DNA from: Hyperoplus lanceolatus
Taxonomy: Eukaryota > Chordata > Actinopteri > Uranoscopiformes > Ammodytidae
Direction: 5' to 3'
Length of the DNA: 64,000 bases
NCBI GenBank assembly: GCA_026929865.2
Contig: CM049396.1
Span: forward strand, 25,957,501 to 26,021,500
In this document: positions 42,401 to 52,700 of the stretch, piece by piece
How the letters are laid out: every line of letters begins with the position of its first letter
How positions within the stretch are numbered: position 1 is the stretch's first letter
Program-made: the position numbers and the translations under genes
Notes under the pieces: model-generated
What the model was told of the DNA's origin: nothing
Databases searched by the model: none
What the model saw: the letters and a program-made list of their open reading frames with translations, nothing else

Positions 42401-45400
42401 TTTTCACCGTGTATTAATATAAATAATGTAACAACATGTACACTTCTCTTTTCTCTTCAGGTTTTCATTTGAAATACTTTGAGCCACCTGTCCTGCAGAC
42501 ATCTTCTCCACCTTAGAACAGCCCAGTGATGCAGCATGAGGAATAAAGGCTTCACCAATAGACCCAAAGGCAAGAGTAGTCAGGCTGTAGCAAGGTTAGG
42601 TGAGCTTGTTGAGATGAGGTCTTAACATCTAAATGTAGACAGCTCTCTGTTGGAATCAAGTTAAATAGCAGTACAAACCAGAGGTCTGTCATTTAATTTT
42701 GTATTATAGCTTTTGTGTGGAATTATATTCAATGCAATGTTATGATTTATTTAAACTATACTTATAATAGATTATAATTTTAAATTTTAACGTCTGCATT
42801 TTTCTGTGCGAATCGTAATATTGTATTAATTTTTTAATGTTATGTCACTTGTTTTGTAATATGGTTTTTATTTTGAGGGTTATTTTCTATCTAAAATAAA
42901 ATTAAATGTCAAAGACAAAGCTATCCCGTTCTGTGTGAGTGTATGAACAGTGGTGGACCTGACTGCAATGCAATGGGGGGCGCCAGCTAAAATCTTGCCT
43001 AGGGCGCCTAATTGGTCAGGGCCGGCCCTGAGAGAATCGATAAGGAATCAGATCAATAAGCAGAATCGGAATCAGAATCGTTAAATTCTTATCAATTCCC
43101 ATCCCTAATCCCAAGTATAAAATGCTTTTTAAGGGCCTTTTCCACTACATGGCACTGGCTCTACTCTAACTATACTCGCTTTTGGGAACGGGTTATTGTT
43201 GTCTGGAGGAATTCCATTACAAGAGAGCATAATAGCACCTAACGGTAACCAACATGCTTATGTGCACCGCCTTATTGTCAGAGAGTTGCTGGTAGACAAT
43301 CTCATTTGGAGAGCCGGTACCATGAAGTGGAAAAGAGCTTGTATGTGCTGCTATACCAGTATGAAATGCAGAAGTATTGTATTGGTTTGTTTTAAAAACA
43401 GCAAACTTTGCCTGAAGGTTACAAATTTGCATGCACACACTCAGAAACAGACTGCGTCTTAAACACCTGTGTGTCTTATGTACCGGATTTTATGGTCTTA
43501 AATGTTTTAAGTTTAAAAAGATAAAATAGCCTGTTACCTTCACTCTTACTCGAACTCTTGGGGGTTGTGGCTCGCCGTCGTGGAACCTTCCTGCCTTGTA
43601 TTCAAAGGTCGACAAATCAACACCCACCATCACTGAAATCAGTTCTACTCGGCTCCTTACTCGATCACCCCGTGGACTGCAAAAGAAAAAAACAAATGAG
43701 AAGAGCTGGAAGACATCACCAAAACATATAACTGTTTGCCCAGCAATCAAAGTTGTGACTGCTACAAACTAACTGCTTTCTAAGGCTGAAAAGAACCAGT
43801 AGAAGAACAACCATACGTTGGTATTATACAAATGTATTAAATATAGTATTTACCTCAGGTAATAGACATCCTTCTGTCCGATGCTGCTACCCGACTGCCG
43901 AACAACTTCTTTGCGTTTCCAACCGTCTCCAAGTATTGGCCATTCTTCCCATCCTTCATCGGGATGGGTTCGCTTACGGGGGGGACGCTTAAGCCTGAAT
44001 TTAAAAGAGGAGATCAGAATGACACATTAAAAATCTTTATATCTCATGGGATACAGAAAATGCACATGAAACAATCAAAGAAAATGTTAGCAGGCTAAGC
44101 TCATTTTAATTTTTAATTATTTATTTATTGACTAGTGCAGTGCCCATTCAGGATGTGTCGGTGCCACCGCTTGGATGTTGATACGGGTCTATTAACGCTG
44201 TCACACTCGCCAATGTGCTCCTGTGGATCCTAGGAACACACTCACTAAGTGTGAAGACGATCAGACTGAGAGAAGGTAGGACAGATAGACATAAAGGTGC
44301 TTCTAAAAAAAATTGAATATCAAGGTAAAAAGTCCATCCTTTCATTTATTCTAGATTCATTACAGTGAAAAATGTAGGACCCTTTTGTTTTAATTTTGAT
44401 GATTGCGGCTTTCAGCTCATGAAATAAAAAATTCCAATATCTTAAAATATTTGAATATTACATAAAATCAATAAAAGGTTTAATACAGAAATGTCAACCT
44501 CCTGAAAAATATGTGTATGTCTAGATTAATTTCACTTTATGTGTAATGCATCCAGAATATGGAAGTTTCACTTTTCTTAAAAGAAAAAAAAAATACTTTT
44601 CATTGACATACACTTTTTTTATACATGCACCTGCATATATAGTTCTTCATTTATAGTTTTTTGTTCTGTAATATCAGGGCTGCCAAGTTTCACCAAAAGT
44701 TTGGAGTGAGATTTTTTGGCCGAGGGACCCAAAAATGTGTCCTCTCCCACCCAAAAATCTTATTAAAATAAACTAATACAAGAATTGCAAAGTCGTAGGA
44801 CAGGTTTTAATAAAACATTGGGTGTGGACACATAAGTGGGGGTCTGGGGGTCCCCTCCCAGAAAATTTTGAGCATTAAACACTTAATTTCCTGCATTCTG
44901 GTGAATTTTTATGAAGCAATGTGTGCCTTTTCTGCATTAATTTTTATGTAAAGTAAAAGAGAACATTCACGGTTCCGCTGACACAAATGTTATTGAATAG
45001 CATTGAATTCATGTGTAGTGCTTTCAAATATCTCCTGTAGCCTATTGTTAAAACATTTGGTTAAACTGTAATAAAGGTAATTATTCTATATCATGTCTAC
45101 TATTGAGTATGGTATTTTACTAGAAGCATTAGGCTTTATTCAAAGAAAAAAAAATTAGGTAACAGTTCAACACCAATGCAAACTACTAGGCTAAAATAAA
45201 ACATCTGGGTTACTTGGTCCCTCCTCTTAGGCTACCTTGATTTGTGTTATGAAAAGTGCTATAAATGTGCAATACATATATAGGCTACAGTTCATTACAC
45301 AGAAGAATAAAAGCATTTTTATTGGCGAATGAGCCATTTGTTACTTTGCAAACCTAATTTTCAAACTAAATTACCAAAAAACGATCCAAAGATCTTCTGA

Positions 45401-47394
45401 ATTTACTTGAGTGAAATTGAAGGGTTAATATGTTTGATGCAATCGCGCTCACCGGCCGGCGGGGACACAATTCTTATCAGCGGTAACTTGGCAGGCTATC
45501 AACACACACCTCAGAAGAGAAGGTATGGGTAGGGGGCTCGCCTCCCGCTTCGAATGCACACAGTGCACATCAAAGCATAACGTTAATGCGCGTTCAGAAA
45601 GAGGAAGTCACGGCACTCATGTCTGTTAGCTTTTCAAAATAAGAATTTGAAAATAAAAGTCCCGCAAAACAAATGTTATTTTGGGGATTAATTTCTGGCG
45701 TGAGAGTGTGAACGGGTTGATTTGCATGTGTCTCACGGCCAAAGAGTGAGACTTGGCAGCTATGGTAATATTGTTGTTGAAAGAGTTAATGAGGTGAGTG
45801 TGACTGTCAGGCATGCACATGGCCAACAATTATATATTGTACCCAAAGATAATACTCTTTATAGGACTACAGTATGAGATATAAAAGCTCTGCAGACAAC
45901 CAACATTCTATGGAAGTAAATGAGTGTCATCGGATTTTGAAAATAAAAAGCCATTGAATTTTAAGCACTGAATATTTATGCATTGAAATAACGTATCTGA
46001 ATTTTTTGCAGCATTGAAATAATGTATCTGAATGTTTTGCCTCTGAATTTAACTAATTACATTTTAAACAACTAATTTTCACCTATATTATACAATGTTC
46101 TCAAATTCAAAATCAAAGATTCAACGTTAAAAAATTCAACATGCCAAATTCAACTGCAAAATCCCATGTATGAAATTCAGAGTAAATGTTGGGGTCCCAA
46201 GGAAGAGCAATCGATCATAGATGTTAGATCGAGTTCAACAAAGAGAGCAAGTGGGAATATTAGCTTGTTGCCTTGAATACCCCTGACTGATGCAGGAAAG
46301 CAAATCAGGTTTTAGCCATGTCAAACGGCAACGCAAGTAAAGAGGGTGCTTCGGTGAGTACAAACATGTTTCTGTATATATGCTAGCCATTATATTCTTC
46401 CCTATATATTCCCACCGGCTCTCTTTGTTTGAACGCGATCTAGCATCTATGATCGATTGCTCTTCCTTGGGTCCCCAAAGTTTTACTCTGAATTTCATAC
46501 ATGGGATTTTGCAGTTGAATTTGGCACATTGAATTTTTTAACGTTGAATATTTGATTTTGAATTTGAGAACATTGTATAATAAAGGTGAAAATTAATTGT
46601 TTAAAATTTAATGAGTTAAATTCAGAGGCAAAAAATTCAGATACATTATTTCAATGCAGCAAAAAATTCAGATACATTATTTCAATGCATAAATATTCAG
46701 TGCTTAAAATTCAATGGCTTTTTATTTTCAAAATCCGATGACACTCATTTACTTCCATAACATTCTAGAAAGAACAACTTGTGTGTAGGCATATTGCACG
46801 ATTATAAGACTAAAAAGGTAAAACCACATTATTGAACCTACTGATAGATCTTTCTGCCGACCTTCTCGCTGCCTGCTACGCTCTCAGTCTTTTCACTTTC
46901 TCCTGCCAGGCTTTCTTCATCTGGATCATTCCTATCAAAGCTATTCGCCTCATCATCATCCTCCAGCGGCTCAAACCAGTCAACAAGAGGCTCTCCACCG
47001 GGGGCTTTGTCCTCTTCCTTTGCCTGTGTTGTTGTGGCTTCCTCATTCATATTTGAGGGGGCCAGGGCCGGTTCTGACACGGAGGTGTTTTCTGCTTCGC
47101 TGCTACTCCTCTTGGTTGTGCTTTGTACCACATCCTCCACCATAGGCTGTATGCCAGGGTCCCGGCTCTCAACTTGTTCCTCGTTCATCGATGCACCAGT
47201 GTAGGCTTCAAACGGGGCCAAAGTGGGGTTTTTTTTTTCTGGATCGAGACCAGCAAAATACCCTTACACTTGATCCTGCATCCAGACGTGGTGTATTTTT
47301 TTACACTGTCCGTGGACGTGGACTTTAGTTTTGGGCAGGCAGGCAGGTGAACAGTTAGGATGGTTGACAGCTGCTCACTTTTTCATGACAGAAC
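26975..47394 (-). CDS. mbd1: Methyl-CpG-binding domain protein 1
   Basis: MBD1 is a nuclear repressor that binds methylated CpG. Exons on the minus strand: 46842-47394 (ATG at 47188), 43854-43994, 43538-43676, 38252-38547, 38031-38113, 37898-37938, 33594-33734, 33421-33492, 31541-31561, 31333-31425, 29156-29314, 28886-29068, 28685-28768, 28521-28601, 27911-28057 and 26975-27442 (stop). All are GT-AG with agreeing phases; the coding sum is 2496 bases, 831 residues. Order: acidic N-terminal extension; MBD (WPILGDGWKRKEVVRQSG...SPRGDRVRSRVEL); a cysteine motif CSKCGISF matching human CENCGISF; a CXXC finger without KFGG; acidic exons; a CXXC finger with KFGG; a Glu/Asp-rich run; and a C-terminal module not known from human MBD1. 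Human MBD1 also has several CXXC fingers. The gene follows cxxc1 on the same strand, as in human 18q21. Large introns are filled by transposons. Confidence 0.92.
29156..29314 (-). CDS. mbd1: mbd1 exon encoding the CpG-binding type CXXC finger
   Basis: The 53 residues contain CGQCKAC, CGRCDFC and KFGGSNKKRQKC followed by RLRQC. That is the complete zinc-binding cysteine pattern plus the KFGG motif needed for contact with unmethylated CpG. It corresponds to the third CXXC finger of human MBD1. The basic lead WVKKRKRR could help nuclear localisation. Confidence 0.93.
29837..31096 (-). mobile_element. hAT element with exon-like segments, inside an mbd1 intron
   Basis: The ends read CAGGGACGTAGC and GCTACGCGCCTG (inverted repeats, 10 of 12). 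The 8-bp flanks ACTACATG and ACTATATG differ at one base. On the minus strand it holds a start-like segment at 30821-30880 reading KRQTTLHSFFK, similar to the N-termini of ZMYM/TTF-type hAT proteins. Two related segments follow at 30506-30565 and 30280-30363, each flanked by AATAG and GTAAG or GTGAG and each ending in codons for Ala-Ser-Gln. No catalytic region is left. The minus orientation is inferred from these segments. Confidence 0.7.
31541..31561 (-). CDS. mbd1: 21-nt microexon of mbd1
   Basis: Between CATAG and GTAACT lies a 21-base segment encoding SEVADSQ in phase 0-0. It falls between the exons at 33421-33492 and 31333-31425, which are also phase 0-0. It can be skipped or included without frame change. 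The call rests on splice consensus only. Confidence 0.5.
31832..33390. mobile_element. hAT transposon, 1.56 kb, with foreign internal segment
   Basis: The ends CAGGGATTCCCAAA and TTTGGGAACCGCTG are imperfect inverted repeats. A perfect 8-bp duplication TTCTACAG flanks it (31824-31831 and 33391-33398). The middle, roughly 31945-32880, begins with CCGAGTATAAGAG and ends with CTTATACTCTATACT, so another decayed element may be nested there. Within it, 32039-32395 is an open frame without recognised domains, and 32548-32660 encodes a short acidic tail. A 20-bp tandem repeat around CGGGGGGTTCGT lies at about 32800-32840. Confidence 0.85.
33594..33734 (-). CDS. mbd1: mbd1 exon encoding a CXXC finger lacking KFGG
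   Basis: The 47 residues show CGQCVGC, CGQCANC and a late CRKRKC, keeping the zinc cysteines. The KFGG motif is replaced by a different loop (KNSPESRRR). In human MBD1 the first two CXXC fingers also lack KFGG and do not bind CpG, so a non-DNA-reading role is likely here too. Confidence 0.88.
34866..35480. mobile_element. 615-bp non-autonomous element with 9-bp duplication, copy 2 (nested)
   Basis: It has the same ends (TAGCCTGG and CCAGGCTA) and the same length as the copy at 23419-24033. The flanks GGGTGAAGC (34857-34865) and GGGTGAGGC (35481-35489) form a 9-bp duplication with one mismatch. Similarity to copy 1 runs the whole length, including GGAGGCGGGTGTCTGTTGAA. Confidence 0.85.
35955..37025. 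mobile_element. hAT transposon, nested
   Basis: The ends CAGTGTTGGGAA and TTCCCAACACTG form a perfect inverted repeat. The 8-bp duplication GTCCTCAG is perfect (35947-35954 and 37026-37033). The subterminal AAAAAGTAATTAGTTA wording is a widespread fish hAT signature. No transposase frame was seen in the 1071 bp. Confidence 0.92.
39292..40213. mobile_element. TTAA-flanked DNA transposon, nested
   Basis: The left end AGCCACTACGAGTAACATT pairs with the right end AATGTTACTTGTAGCCGCT (inverted repeats, 16 of 19). TTAA is duplicated on both sides (39288-39291 and 40214-40217). The 922-bp interior has no recognised transposase. The family differs from the one at 5175-5652, although both use TTAA. 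Confidence 0.78.
40369..41313. mobile_element. TA-flanked DNA transposon, GGGGAGAACGGGG family, second member
   Basis: It starts GGGGAGAACGGGGTAAGTAG and ends TTACCCCGTTCTCCCC, flanked by TA. The ends match the 22280-24186 element, but the interior instead repeats TGTGACAACCAACCCC-like wording. It is therefore a separate subfamily of the same mobile family. Confidence 0.8.
41432..43030. mobile_element. hAT transposon, nested, 1.6 kb
   Basis: The ends are CAGGCTCGGCCCTG and CAGGGCCGGCCCTG; the latter is its own reverse complement. The perfect 8-bp duplication AGAGAATC flanks it (41424-41431 and 43031-43038). GGGGGCGCC motifs lie just inside both ends. The interior includes a fragment of another common fish repeat near 42165-42230. 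Confidence 0.9.
43538..43994 (-). CDS. mbd1: Two mbd1 exons encoding the methyl-CpG-binding domain
   Basis: Exons 43854-43994 and 43538-43676 join in phase 2. They give basic LKRPPRKR, then WPILGDGWKRKEVVRQSG, then KDVYYLSPRGDRVRSRVEL and DLSTFEYKAGRF. This matches the human MBD1 pattern GWKRREVFRKSG / YYQSPTGDRIRSKVEL, including the arginines and tyrosine that contact methylated CpG in the family. Confidence 0.95.
44298..44640. mobile_element. Degenerate Tc1/mariner-type element end (MITE-like), second copy
   Basis: It contains TTCTAGATTCATTACAGTGA, AATTTTGATGATTGCGGCTT and TAATGCATCCAGAATATGG, and ends near ATGCACCTGCATATA. The order and wording resemble the stretch at 10010-10420. The limits are approximate. 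Confidence 0.55.
44675..45763. mobile_element. hAT transposon
   Basis: The left end CAGGGCTGCCAAGTTTCAC pairs with the right end GTGAGACTTGGCAGCTAT. The 8-bp flanks TGTAATAT and GGTAATAT differ at one base. No transposase frame was seen in 1089 bp. It lies in mbd1 intron 1. Confidence 0.8.
45910..46758. mobile_element. Foldback-type element with about 350-bp inverted arms
   Basis: Left arm about 45910-46262 and right arm about 46402-46758 are reverse complements with few mismatches. The perfect 8-bp AACATTCT flanks the unit (45902-45909 and 46759-46766), as in hAT elements. The roughly 140-bp loop carries a plus-strand exon-like segment ending at 46353 with GTGAGT. It lies in mbd1 intron 1, close to exon 1. 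Confidence 0.88.
47264..47281 (-). promoter_or_regulatory. Upstream ORF 2 of mbd1 (MQDQV)
   Basis: This five-codon ORF with its own stop lies 76 bases before the proposed mbd1 start codon, in the same exon. It may dampen initiation at 47188. Confidence 0.5.
47375..47386 (-). promoter_or_regulatory. Upstream ORF 1 of mbd1 (MKK)
   Basis: A minimal ATG-AAA-AAG-TGA lies just inside the exon that begins at 47394 after TTTTTCAG. It precedes uORF 2 and the main start. Confidence 0.45.
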
Positions 47395-49719
47395 CTGAAA
47401 AAGAGGCACTTGCTTAGGAACAGACATTAAACACACCATTTGTCAAGTACAGCACAGTAACAGCAGCTAACATAACGTCCGGGTGTGCTACTGAAGGGTA
47501 ATGTTGGCCTTTACCAACTCGCTAATAACATGTTTTATACGGCAGTAACTAAAGGAGCAGACATTGCTGTAAAGATGCACAGCCATTTCAAATTATTTAC
47601 AACGTAACCGTGTAACAGCTAATGGCACAGATGTTTGTCCCAATCTAGTAAACGCTAGCTGTCTAGCTTCCGTATAGCAAGAACCAACTAAACGTCTATT
47701 CACCGTGGTTATTAGCACTGGAGAGAGCGTAGCCAATGTTAGCCAGCAAATACAACGTTAGCGAAACTCAACTGCTGGTGCTCCGATTCTCCGACACTGG
47801 TGCCGATTATTTCTTAATACGTAGATTAGCGACATGCCACATAACAACAGCGCCATGACAATACAACATACCGTTATATGTAAGGCTAAGTGGAGTATTA
47901 ACAGTGCACCTTAAAAAAGGGAGTAGTAGCCACCGTTAGCTAAAGCGCTCCTCCATGGTTCATATACTGCACTGTTTCCTTCACTAGTTAAGAGCCGTGG
48001 GTCGAAACCCGTTTACAAATACTTGCGTTTGGATGTGCCAACAAAACACACACCTTAAAGGTTATAATCCGCAGATTCCTGGCACTTTAATTGCAATAGC
48101 CACCACTTCACTGGGCAAGGTAGAGCTAGCTAGCTTCCCCTGAACCAAGGAAGACACTGAACATGCAACTCGGCTTAGCTAGCTAGCTCATGGATGTTAG
48201 AGCTCTGACTGACCCCGCCTACAGATAAGACTACATCACAGTAGCCTGTAGGCCTATCGCTCAAACAACACAAACTTTTCATAAACAAATACTGTTACCC
48301 TTGTTGTTCAATTTCAGTCACTTATAATATAGGTTACTTTAAAATACATCTGTTTCGGCTATTGTTTTATAGTCATAAGCAGGAACAAAAGGCCAGGCCC
48401 TTTTAGCGATTAGCTAGCAATATGTATTGCCATAACACAACCACTTAGTGAGACATTAGATTGGTTTCGTTATTGAGTCGTTGTCATGAGGTTGAAAGAT
48501 TTCTCGTGCACTTTCCCAATCACGGAAACAAGTTTATAAGTGAATCAACGGAGTGAATTATCTCATCCCGCCTTTATCCTCTTTGATGAAAGGCCTATCT
48601 GTCCCATATGTTCACCATCTGTCATTTAAATTTTTAGGCGTTTATTGAAGTCTGGCAAATAAATACATTTTACAACATTGTTTCAAGGTAAACATTTTCA
48701 AGTTTACCCCTTTAAAGGGTTACATTAATAATTTCAACAATTACATACATTACAACATAACATTAACAGGTTGTTACAGCCAGGCTGTTTCTATTACTTT
48801 TTTACATATTTCAGAGTTCCCTAACTTCTAGAGTTCATTACATGCAATAATTTCATATTTTTTCTTATCTCTTAAAACATAGTCACGTAACAAAGTTATA
48901 CTTAAGTTAACAACCAATTCGGCTGACATTGTAAAATTCTTATAAACCATCAGGTTTCTACTTCTCCATATTGCTTCTTTGACACAATTGATCACGGCCC
49001 ACCAACTTTCCCCTTTTTTTACAATCATTATTTTTTACATCACCATATAAAATATCTGACTCTGTAGGGACTCTATATAGATCGTTTAGCCATGTTCACC
49101 ATCTGTCATGCCTTTAAGAGTTTGTAAGGCACACATTTACATTTGAATTTAACATTAAGACACAGCTGTATCTATGAAATAGGACAGACCCCTCTCCAAT
49201 GGTAAAAAAAAACACAACATTCAGTCCAGCGCAAGGCAATATGGGAAATGGGCCGTCCTTTGAATGTCTATTATTATTCTCATGTAGCCAAGGTGCGTAC
49301 ACTAAGTGAGCAACGAAGGCCACTTTTTTAGTGGAACGACTTGGGTGATGACGCTAGTTTCAGCCAGGCTTTTTCAAATAAATCTTTATATTAGCTATTC
49401 TGATGGAATACCCCCCAGGTGTAGAAAAACCAACAGAAACATCACAGAAATACACAGAACCAGGATCAGGTTTAAGATGTTTATTCAGGGCAATAATTCA
49501 TACCAAAAACAGCAGTTTCAATCAGCAGGCAGGAAAAAATATATATATCAATTTACATCTTAAAGTTATTTATCATACAAAGATTTTAAAATAGTTAGAA
49601 AGTCAGTTTTCATCCAAATGGTAGCTATCTTTCTTTAAGTTTAAGTTTAAATCTTTGACACACAAATCTCATGATATGTACAGGGATCCAATGATCCAAA
49701 AACCGACGGACTAAGTCGA
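47395..49719. other. Spacer between mbd1 and cxxc1
   Basis: It should contain the mbd1 first untranslated exon and promoter (roughly 47400-48250; no TATA box evident) and the cxxc1 3' UTR at its right end. A truncated LINE lies at 48626-49091. No further coding sequence was recognised. Confidence 0.55.
48626..49091 (-). mobile_element. 5'-truncated LINE with 18-bp target-site duplication
   Basis: ATGTTCACCATCTGTCAT occurs perfectly on both sides (48608-48625 and 49092-49109). On the minus strand the insert encodes a fragment at 48828-49028 with WWAVINCVKEAIWRSRN, which resembles the extreme C-terminus of L1/Tx1-like reverse transcriptases. It ends with AATAAA and an A/T-rich tail. Length and structure fit target-primed reverse transcription with strong 5' truncation. 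Confidence 0.85.
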
Positions 49720-52700
49720 CTACCTATCCTTGATGTTACGGAGATCGGTCGTCAAGGGGTCATGCTGGATAGTTTGGTGCAACATCAGAGCTAGCAGACC
49801 AGCTCTGTTGGTCATAGCAGTCCTGACATTACGCTCCTGTTCAAAGAGCTCGTCCAATTTGTACCACTGTGGGTGAAGAAAAACAACAGTCAAAAATGTT
49901 TTTGGAAAAAGAAAATGTAGGAAGAAGTAGTTCTGCCCTTAAAAAATATAAGCGACAGTTATGCAGTTTGACTTACAACTCTCACTCGCTCCAAGTCCAC
50001 CTCTGCTCTCCTAAGCTTTTCCCAGTTGTAATGTTTGTTGCATTTCCTTTTGGAGACCCTGCAGTAATCTCCAGTCAACTCAAAAACATTCTTAACCAGA
50101 GGACATCCACAGACCTCTTCGCCTTGGACCTAGTCATAATGAGAGTATACACACAAAGCATATAAATTATATATATTTATATAAACATACTTTATGTTAA
50201 ACAGGTGAATGCCAACAGTCATTTTAAGTACTAGACTGAGACTAAGCAGTTCTTAGTGAATCATGGAGTACATAATGGACATTTACACGTGTCTGGGTTT
50301 TCCACTGACCTTAGGATCTCTGGAATGTTCCGGACACAAAACCTGAAGTCTCTTACAATACGTTTTGCTTTGGGGATTGTACACATCGCAGAAGAGCCTA
50401 GTCGCTCTGGAAAGGAAAAAAAAATAGTTTGTAAAGCAAATTCAAAAGGGAAACTTGCTATTAAAAATTGAGAGCATTTCTTTTTCTTACCCTTCTATTC
50501 TTGTAGGGTACATGGAACCAAAGGATGTCTGACTCTCATACTGTTGAAATCATTGGGAAAATAAATGTTGCACAAGTAGCTCATAAGATAATTGTTTGTG
50601 TTTTAATATCTGAAGTCTAGAAGCATAAACACTGAACAGCTAGTTTAAAAAAATAATGACCTTTGCATAACATCTCTCCATATGTCTCAGCGCCACTTTT
50701 GGATTGATGGGATGGCTACAAGACACGCAGAAAATCTGCAGGTCTGTGTCCTCGCTATCACCGTCGTTCACCTACAAAACAGAACCAAAGTATTTGATCA
50801 AAAAGTGTTACTTCTGGGGGGCGCTCGTGGTGTAGTGTAGTGGTTAGAGCGCCTGCCCATAGAGGCTCAGTCCTCACAGCAGACCACGGGTTTGAATCCA
50901 GCCCGTAGTCGTTCTCTGCATGTCATTTCCTTCGCTGCCCCATTTCATCTCTGTCTCTCAAAATCTGTCTAATAAAAGTATAAAAAGACCCAAAAAATTA
51001 TCTTTAATAAAAATAAAAATGTAAAAAACGTTACTTCTTTTCATTTTCAGCGGCTTACCAAAAAACAAAGAATGCTTGAGTTGCCCCTATGACAACACCA
51101 ACAGTAACAGCAAGCTATCATGAAAAGCAGCAGCAACATAGCAAGCTGTGTGTAAGAGAATTAACTGATGTCAGCTCACCTCCTCGTCCTGCTGAACCGC
51201 CTGCTGCTTGGCCTTGGCGATGATGCCTTCCAGTTCATGGAAGCGTCGCTCCATCTCCGTGAGGCGCAGACGGGCGTTCTGCTGCTCCCGGCGGATGCGT
51301 TCCAGGTGCTTCTTACCGTGCTCCTCTGCAATGCAAGGACTTTGCTGCCACTGCTGGATTCGCTGAGGCAGGATCTCATAGATTCGGCTGTGGATTAAAA
51401 ATGAACAGATAAATGCATCTTAATGTTGAAAAAACTACATGTTTATTGAGATTAGAGGAAAAGAGACCCTGAAACACTTATTGAAAAGCTAATATTTACT
51501 AGCTAGTAAGCATTTACTAGCATTAATTCTTCGAGCACCAGGTGATGCAATAGTACCATCATTCGAATAAAAACGGGATACTTTAAACCAGGGGTCTCCA
51601 AACTTTTTTCACTGAGGGCCACATACAGAAAAATCTACGAAGGGACGGGCCACTTTGCAAAAATAACACATTTATCAGGACGTGTAGCTGCTCTGATGTT
51701 TAGTTTCATAGTGTCTTCGTAAATTGTAATCCTTCTTCACGGCAATACTTTCCTTGCACATTGTTTATATGCCAATGATACACCCAGTGTTTTCTGCCTT
51801 TGCGTCCAATGTCCAGCAAGGTGAAAATAGTATCCAGCCGAGGTCCCGACCCTCCTAGGAGGGTGCGGGGGTATGCCCCCCCGGGAGATTTTTTAAAGTG
51901 AAATGCATGAATCTGGTGCACTTTGAGAGGGAAATTAAGAGGCTAATTCTGAAGAATTTTGTATGAAAAAAATGGAGACACTGTGTCAGATGAATTAGAA
52001 GCTATTGGAGAAGGACATAGATTTTCCATAATAATATTAATTTAAAATAAAATATTATGCAGGGTCCTCTGGGATGGGCTTGTTGCTCATTTTCTTTTAT
52101 GGGACATATTTCTCTGTAATATAATGAGTGCATTTAAATTATTTAAAAATTAAAAGCGCCATATTACATTATATTTTTAAAATGTGCCACAGGCCAATCA
52201 ATCAGTGTTTGACACCCCTGCACTAGTGGGTTAACTAAGAAATGCAAAAAAAAAAAAAAATAATAATTCAAAGGGCCATATTACATTATATTTTTAAAAT
52301 CGGCCGCGGGCCAATAAAAAGCGGACCGCAGTTGGCCCGCGGGCCGTAGTTTGGAGACCCCTGCTTTAAACCATTCACTCCCTGTACTAAACACAAGTGT
52401 TAAGCAAGGTTCAAATTATTTTTGGAGAAAGTTTTTATAAAGCTCCAATGAGCAAGCAAATAAATTAAACTTGTATTTACAAAAAACCTTAGAGGTTAGT
52501 TATTTCTTTGTACTAAGCAGATGCCCAGAATCTATCCTACTAGAAGAGCACAAATGCATGAAAAGGTGAAAAAGTAGTAAGAAGTCCTACTTGGTGGCTA
52601 GTTTCATTCCACAGTCCTCTGAGCAGTATTTGGAGTTGCTTCTTGCTGCCTCCACGCAGCTGGGCCCCAGACACTGACGCTGCCCTCCGCTGTCCCGCAG

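Larger units (their letters stand above)
38605..43107. mobile_element. hAT transposon with three nested insertions, 4.5 kb overall
   Basis: The ends TAGGGATGGGAATCGA and TCAATTCCCATCCCTA are inverted repeats with one mismatch. The 8-bp flanks ATCCAAAG and ATCCCAAG differ at one base. Nested inside are a TTAA-flanked element (39292-40213), a TA-flanked element (40369-41313) and another hAT (41432-43030). Together these make up about three quarters of its length. It lies in mbd1 intron 3. Confidence 0.85.

Noticed and set aside
44148-44345. 65-codon minus-strand frame before the MITE
   Set aside because: It runs from unique intron into the MITE and shows no domain.
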